Below, in pieces: positions 6,711 to 9,094 of a stretch of DNA of 9,094 bases. The number at the start of each line of letters is the position of its first letter. Positions within the stretch are counted from its first letter, which is position 1. Made by a program: the position numbers and the translations under genes. Location: positions 1-9,094 of the forward strand of contig CAZUOJ010000131.1 of NCBI GenBank assembly GCA_964622325.1. Direction: 5' to 3'. Below the pieces are notes generated by a model. That model was given only the letters and a program-made list of their open reading frames with translations, ran no database searches and had not been told where the DNA came from. The DNA comes from JAJFUB01 sp964622325 (lineage in GTDB: Bacteria > Armatimonadota > Zipacnadia > Zipacnadales > UBA11051).

Positions 6711-7673
6711 TTATCGGCTCAAATCTGCCGTCTTTTGTCTATGCCCTGCCTGTTTGGGGCATCGCCGTTTCGCCATCAATTCCAAATAAAAGCGTTCTAA
6801 ATCTTGTTGCGGCTTGAGCAGCGACACACGCAAGCCCGCCTCCACAAGCGCAGCATTTACATCAGCAATGTTGTCTGCAGCTGTCCTTACATACAGGCCT
6901 TCCGGCGTGTGCCGAACATGTTGAACAAAGGGAAGCTTTTCTATAATTTGGCGCCCCAGAACATAATCATCCACATGAATTTGCCATTCCATCAGCTGAG
7001 AGGACAGCAAATGCGGCACAGGGCCTGCGGCGATAAGCTCGCCCCTGCGGATAACGCCCACTTCGTCACAGAGCTGCTCTACTTCATGGAGCAAATGACT
7101 AGAAAGAAAAATTGTTATGCCGCGCTCATCACGCAGCCGTCGTAAAATGTTCCGCACTTCTACAAGGCCCTGGGGATCCAAGCCTGCGGCCGGCTCATCC
7201 AAAATGAGCAGCCGCGGCCGGCCAAGCAGCGCGCTGGCCAGGCCGAGCCGCTGTTTCATTCCGTGCGAATAATGGCGCACACGCTCATGTTGTCGCTCCT
7301 CCAGGCCCACAAGCGCCAAGGCCTCGTCTATTTCCTCCGGATTAGAATGTCCTGCCAGGCTTTGCAACATTTGCAGATTGTGGCGAGCGGATAAATAATC
7401 CACAAAAGCTGGCGCCTCGACAAGCGCGCCTATTTCTCGGCGGGCAGCGGGACAATCCAATCGCACGCGCCGTCCCAATACAAACGCTTCGCCCGCCGTA
7501 GGCCGAATCAATCCCAACAACATCCGAATTGTCGTGCTCTTTCCCGCTCCATTCGGCCCTAAAAAGCCATAGATACAGCCTGCCGGGACACGCAAATTCA
7601 GCCCGGCTACAGCCTGTATTTTTCCAAAGCGTTTGCTCAAATGATGTGTTTCAATTGCCCAAGAGACGTCCAT
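6711..7673 (-). CDS. ABC transporter ATP-binding protein (ABC-2/CcmA-type exporter)
   Basis: This 320-residue cytoplasmic ATPase has every motif of an active ABC nucleotide-binding domain. Walker A is GPNGAGKST at 39-47. The ABC signature is YSHGMKQRL at 135-143. Walker B is LLILDEP at 155-161, with catalytic E160; the D-loop is AGLDP (163-167) and the switch His is H193 in SSHLLHE. The Q-loop region reads IGALVEAPAF, with Glu (E86) where many ABC proteins have Gln, a common state in this exporter subfamily. Residues about 230-305 form the C-terminal extension typical of ABC-2 ATPases, and the tail (303-320) is basic. It should dimerise and drive the permease encoded 38 bases downstream. The ATG follows an AT-rich leader with no Shine-Dalgarno sequence (TTTTTTACACA before ATG). 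This is probably the first gene of the operon that continues through the LolA-like protein. Confidence 0.95.
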   Translation of the reverse strand: MDVSWAIETHHLSKRFGKIQAVAGLNLRVPAGCIYGFLGPNGAGKSTTIRMLLGLIRPTAGEAFVLGRRVRLDCPAARREIGALVEAPAFVDYLSARHNLQMLQSLAGHSNPEEIDEALALVGLEERQHERVRHYSHGMKQRLGLASALLGRPRLLILDEPAAGLDPQGLVEVRNILRRLRDERGITIFLSSHLLHEVEQLCDEVGVIRRGELIAAGPVPHLLSSQLMEWQIHVDDYVLGRQIIEKLPFVQHVRHTPEGLYVRTAADNIADVNAALVEAGLRVSLLKPQQDLERFYLELMAKRRCPKQAGHRQKTADLSR

Positions 7674-7685
7674 TGTGTAAAAAAT

Positions 7686-7700
7686 AATTAATGATTAATT
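7686..7700. promoter_or_regulatory. Perfect 15-base dyad AATTAAT-G-ATTAATT, possible operator
   Basis: Seven-base arms flank a single central base at 7693. The symmetry resumes for two pairs beyond one mismatch on each side. It ends 13 bases upstream of the ATPase start codon, where a repressor or activator site would control the ABC operon. The arms are pure A/T in an AT-rich gap, so chance is a real alternative. Confidence 0.35.
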
Positions 7701-7721
7701 TTTAACACATAATTTTTTGTC

Positions 7722-7739
7722 TGCATATTTCCTTATGCA
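7722..7739. other. Inverted repeat TGCATA-N6-TATGCA
   Basis: Two six-base arms (7722-7727 and 7734-7739) with a six-base spacer form a hairpin or a symmetric protein-binding site. On the minus strand it is followed by GACAAAAAA rather than a T-run, so it is not an ordinary intrinsic terminator for the NagB-like gene. It lies about 50 bases upstream of the ATPase start, where a regulator could bind. Confidence 0.35.
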
Positions 7740-7790
7740 TACGCCTTCAAAAGCCAATAACGCAGCGGCAAAGCCTTTACAGGCATATAA

Positions 7791-8810
7791 TTATTGCCAG
7801 CTTGTTTTGGGCCCTCCAATCTCCGCAGCTATCGCCGCGAGGAATACGATTTCGCCGGGCCTTGTTTGCAAAAAGGAAGCCGGCACGAGCGGCGTTACGG
7901 GGCCATGGGAAGCCAGACGGGCGATAAAACGCTGCCAGCTCATTCCTCGCCCCAAATCGGCGTCCAGCCAGAAGCTCCGATATTGCGCTCCTAATAAGAT
8001 AGCCGGGCCAATTGTGTAAGCGCATGGCGGAATGGATGTCCAATCCCCGCCAGCTCGCAAAGAATTGTGCAAAATCGTCATTGGATGCAGCCGCACATGC
8101 GCTGTGTGGGCTTTTTTCCAGGCTTCCAACGCGGCTGCAGAAAATTCAGGCTCTTGTGCAACAGCTATCGTGGCCTTCTTTTCTAAAAAGTTCGTTCGTT
8201 GCTGTTCAGGCATAGCGTGGATAAATTCTTCCCACAAATGTGGCTCCCAGAAAGCAAAATGTCCGCTCCAGCCAATGCCTCCATAAACAACATCTGCTCC
8301 ACGTCCCTCGCTGGCTTCCATAATCATCTCATCATAGCAATGAACATTGTTTGGCCCCGGGAAATGGACGCTCTGGGGCTGTAGAGATGGCTCTAGCAAA
8401 TTCAGAAATTTTTCACGAGCAATCCGCTCAAAAGCCCAGGGCGAGGCTTTATCTATTGTGGCGCCATCTTCATAAGCATATTCATCCATAAAAAACAGAT
8501 GCACATGGGAAAGGGGCATCTGTCGCTGATTGATTTTTTGGGCTAAAAAGGGATATTGCCCTGTGGGCCCTACAGGAAACACGCCTACGAAGTTTCTGGC
8601 TTCAGCAGCCGTTTGTTCTATGCGTTGCCACATATCATCTGCTAAGGCCTCGTATAGCGCCTGGGGCTCTTCAATGACACGGAGGCGAAAATCGGGATGA
8701 TGATGCGGCTCCCGCCGTGTGATTTCTGACGCAGGAATATTGCGGACATATTCACAGACTTCCGGCGCGGGATAGGGCAGCACATGCAAAAGATTGCGGC
8801 CTAAGGGCAT
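7791..8810 (-). CDS. Divergent glucosamine-6-phosphate isomerase/deaminase (NagB family)
   Basis: The ATG at 8810 has GGAGG seven bases upstream, so I use it (339 residues) rather than an in-frame TTG at 8861. The family marks are in order: a phosphate-binding-type loop VGPTGQYP (80-87), MDEY (108-111, D109 matching catalytic Asp72 of E. coli NagB), and YGGIGWSGHFAFWEP (176-190), matching NagB's G-x-G-x-DGH-x-AF-x-EP. H184 and E189 match His143 and Glu148, but the position of Asp141 is Ser (S182). NagB interconverts glucosamine 6-phosphate with fructose 6-phosphate plus ammonia, feeding amino sugars into glycolysis. At 339 residues this is longer than the 266 of E. coli NagB, with about 40 extra N-terminal residues (including HHH at 36-38) and an extended C-terminal region. 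The related 6-phosphogluconolactonases share the fold but lack the MDEY/GH-x-AF-x-EP pair in this form. The enzyme is cytoplasmic. The missing Asp makes the exact reaction uncertain. Confidence 0.87.
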   Translation of the reverse strand: MPLGRNLLHVLPYPAPEVCEYVRNIPASEITRREPHHHPDFRLRVIEEPQALYEALADDMWQRIEQTAAEARNFVGVFPVGPTGQYPFLAQKINQRQMPLSHVHLFFMDEYAYEDGATIDKASPWAFERIAREKFLNLLEPSLQPQSVHFPGPNNVHCYDEMIMEASEGRGADVVYGGIGWSGHFAFWEPHLWEEFIHAMPEQQRTNFLEKKATIAVAQEPEFSAAALEAWKKAHTAHVRLHPMTILHNSLRAGGDWTSIPPCAYTIGPAILLGAQYRSFWLDADLGRGMSWQRFIARLASHGPVTPLVPASFLQTRPGEIVFLAAIAAEIGGPKTSWQ

Positions 8811-8817
8811 AAATAAG

Positions 8818-8822
8818 CCTCC
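8818..8822 (-). promoter_or_regulatory. Shine-Dalgarno GGAGG of the NagB-like gene
   Basis: AAAGGAGG on the minus strand is seven bases from the ATG at 8810. It decides the start in favour of MPLGRNLLHV over the TTG 17 codons upstream. Confidence 0.85.
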
Positions 8823-8894
8823 TTTGGGGCTTATTGGGCTTCTAATGTCTTCCTCTAACAAGCCATCATTTTTTGTCGCTCTGTTTTGTGCTAT

Positions 8895-9094
8895 TTAAAA
8901 ATCCGCCGACGGAAAGAAACGAGCAAGCTTTTGGATGGGCGCGGGACGATTGAATTGGCGACATAAAGCAAATGCCTCTGCGAATGGCACGCCGCAGGCG
9001 GATCCGTGCAGACGCGCTGCCGCCTCAATTTGCGCAAAGATATTTGTCCGATGATGTTCTTGCAGATATTGATGCTGGCTTTTGTGACAGCGGA
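8895..9094 (-). CDS. C-terminal 65 residues of an unrecognised protein, 5' part outside the window
   Basis: One minus-strand frame is open from the right edge (first full codon at 9092) to a TAA at 8895, ending QFNRPAPIQKLARFFPSADF. Its composition (Ala-rich helix IEAAARLHGSACGVPFAEA) looks like real protein. The two other frames are poorer: one stops early, and the other stays open to a TAG but has an unlikely Arg/Ile/Lys-rich make-up. It starts with CHKSQHQYLQEHHRTN, a His/Gln-rich helix. I cannot assign a family from this fragment. It lies 84 bases upstream of the NagB-like gene on the same strand, so the two could share a transcript and perhaps a sugar-related pathway, but nothing in the fragment shows that. 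Confidence 0.6.
   Translation of the reverse strand, partial: RCHKSQHQYLQEHHRTNIFAQIEAAARLHGSACGVPFAEAFALCRQFNRPAPIQKLARFFPSADF

Larger units (their letters stand above)
7674..7790 (-). other. AT-rich intergenic region ahead of the ABC operon
   Basis: This 117-base gap separates the NagB-like gene from the ABC ATPase gene, and both are read leftward. It should hold the end of one transcript and the promoter of the next. The half next to the ATPase is strongly AT-rich and contains two dyad symmetries described separately. I could not pick a convincing -35/-10 pair: several TAAT-rich hexamers fit a -10 but no TTGACA-like box is placed correctly. A four-base-pair stem (GCCT/AGGC, 7773-7784) just past the NagB-like stop is too weak to call a terminator. 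Confidence 0.4.

Noticed and set aside
7773..7784. GCCT-TTAC-AGGC hairpin just past the NagB-like stop as a terminator
   Set aside because: The stem has only four base pairs and is followed by TTTGCC on the transcribed strand, not a T-run.
7717..8019. Plus-strand open frame across the NagB-like gene end
   Set aside because: It overlaps the conserved C-terminal part of the NagB homologue, and its product has no recognisable motif.
8811..8861. In-frame TTG start extending the NagB-like protein by 17 residues
   Set aside because: The ATG at 8810 has an ideal GGAGG seven bases upstream, whereas the TTG has none.

Overview
The window reads as a compact chromosomal segment from a Gram-negative (two-membrane) bacterium. 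Every gene I can support lies on the minus strand, so the biological order runs from high to low coordinates. Base composition is roughly balanced, slightly GC-rich by eye, with AT-rich gaps between genes. Translation starts are mixed. Two genes have a textbook GGAGG ribosome binding site (one before a TTG start), one starts at GTG, and several have no obvious Shine-Dalgarno sequence. A periplasmic LolA-fold protein and a lipoprotein signal peptide support a diderm envelope. The phylum cannot be fixed from this window. A little-studied lineage (for example PVC-related or a candidate phylum) would fit, but that is inference. There is no mobile element, CRISPR array, tRNA or rRNA that I can see.

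Layout in transcription order: (1) the 3' end of an unrecognised gene (9094-8895). (2) A divergent NagB-type glucosamine-6-phosphate isomerase/deaminase homologue (8810-7791). (3) An AT-rich gap with two dyad symmetries (7674-7790). (4) An ABC-2 exporter pair, ATPase (7673-6711) then permease (6672-5830). (5) A secreted LolA/RseB-fold protein (5796-5089), overlapping by ATGA (6) a single-pass membrane protein whose N-terminus resembles sigma-factor region 2 (5092-4238). (7) A TPR lipoprotein with a catalytically empty C39/BtrH-like domain (4123-2417). (8) A YprB-type RNase H-fold 3'-5' exonuclease (2398-1523). (9) A membrane-anchored, Gln/Ala-rich helical protein that runs off the left edge (1403-1).

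The run 7673-4238 (ATPase, permease, LolA-like, sigma-like membrane protein) is tightly spaced with one stop/start overlap and is probably one operon. It may read through into the TPR lipoprotein and the nuclease, although two TATAAT hexamers just upstream of the lipoprotein gene suggest an internal promoter. The simplest joint reading is an envelope module. An ABC exporter, a periplasmic lipid/lipoprotein-binding protein, a membrane protein with a possible regulatory cytoplasmic head, and an outer-membrane-type lipoprotein scaffold would act together on an exported or lipidated substrate. That role is a hypothesis; the individual family assignments for the ATPase, permease, exonuclease and NagB homologue are firm.

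No stretch longer than about 120 bases lacks a gene.
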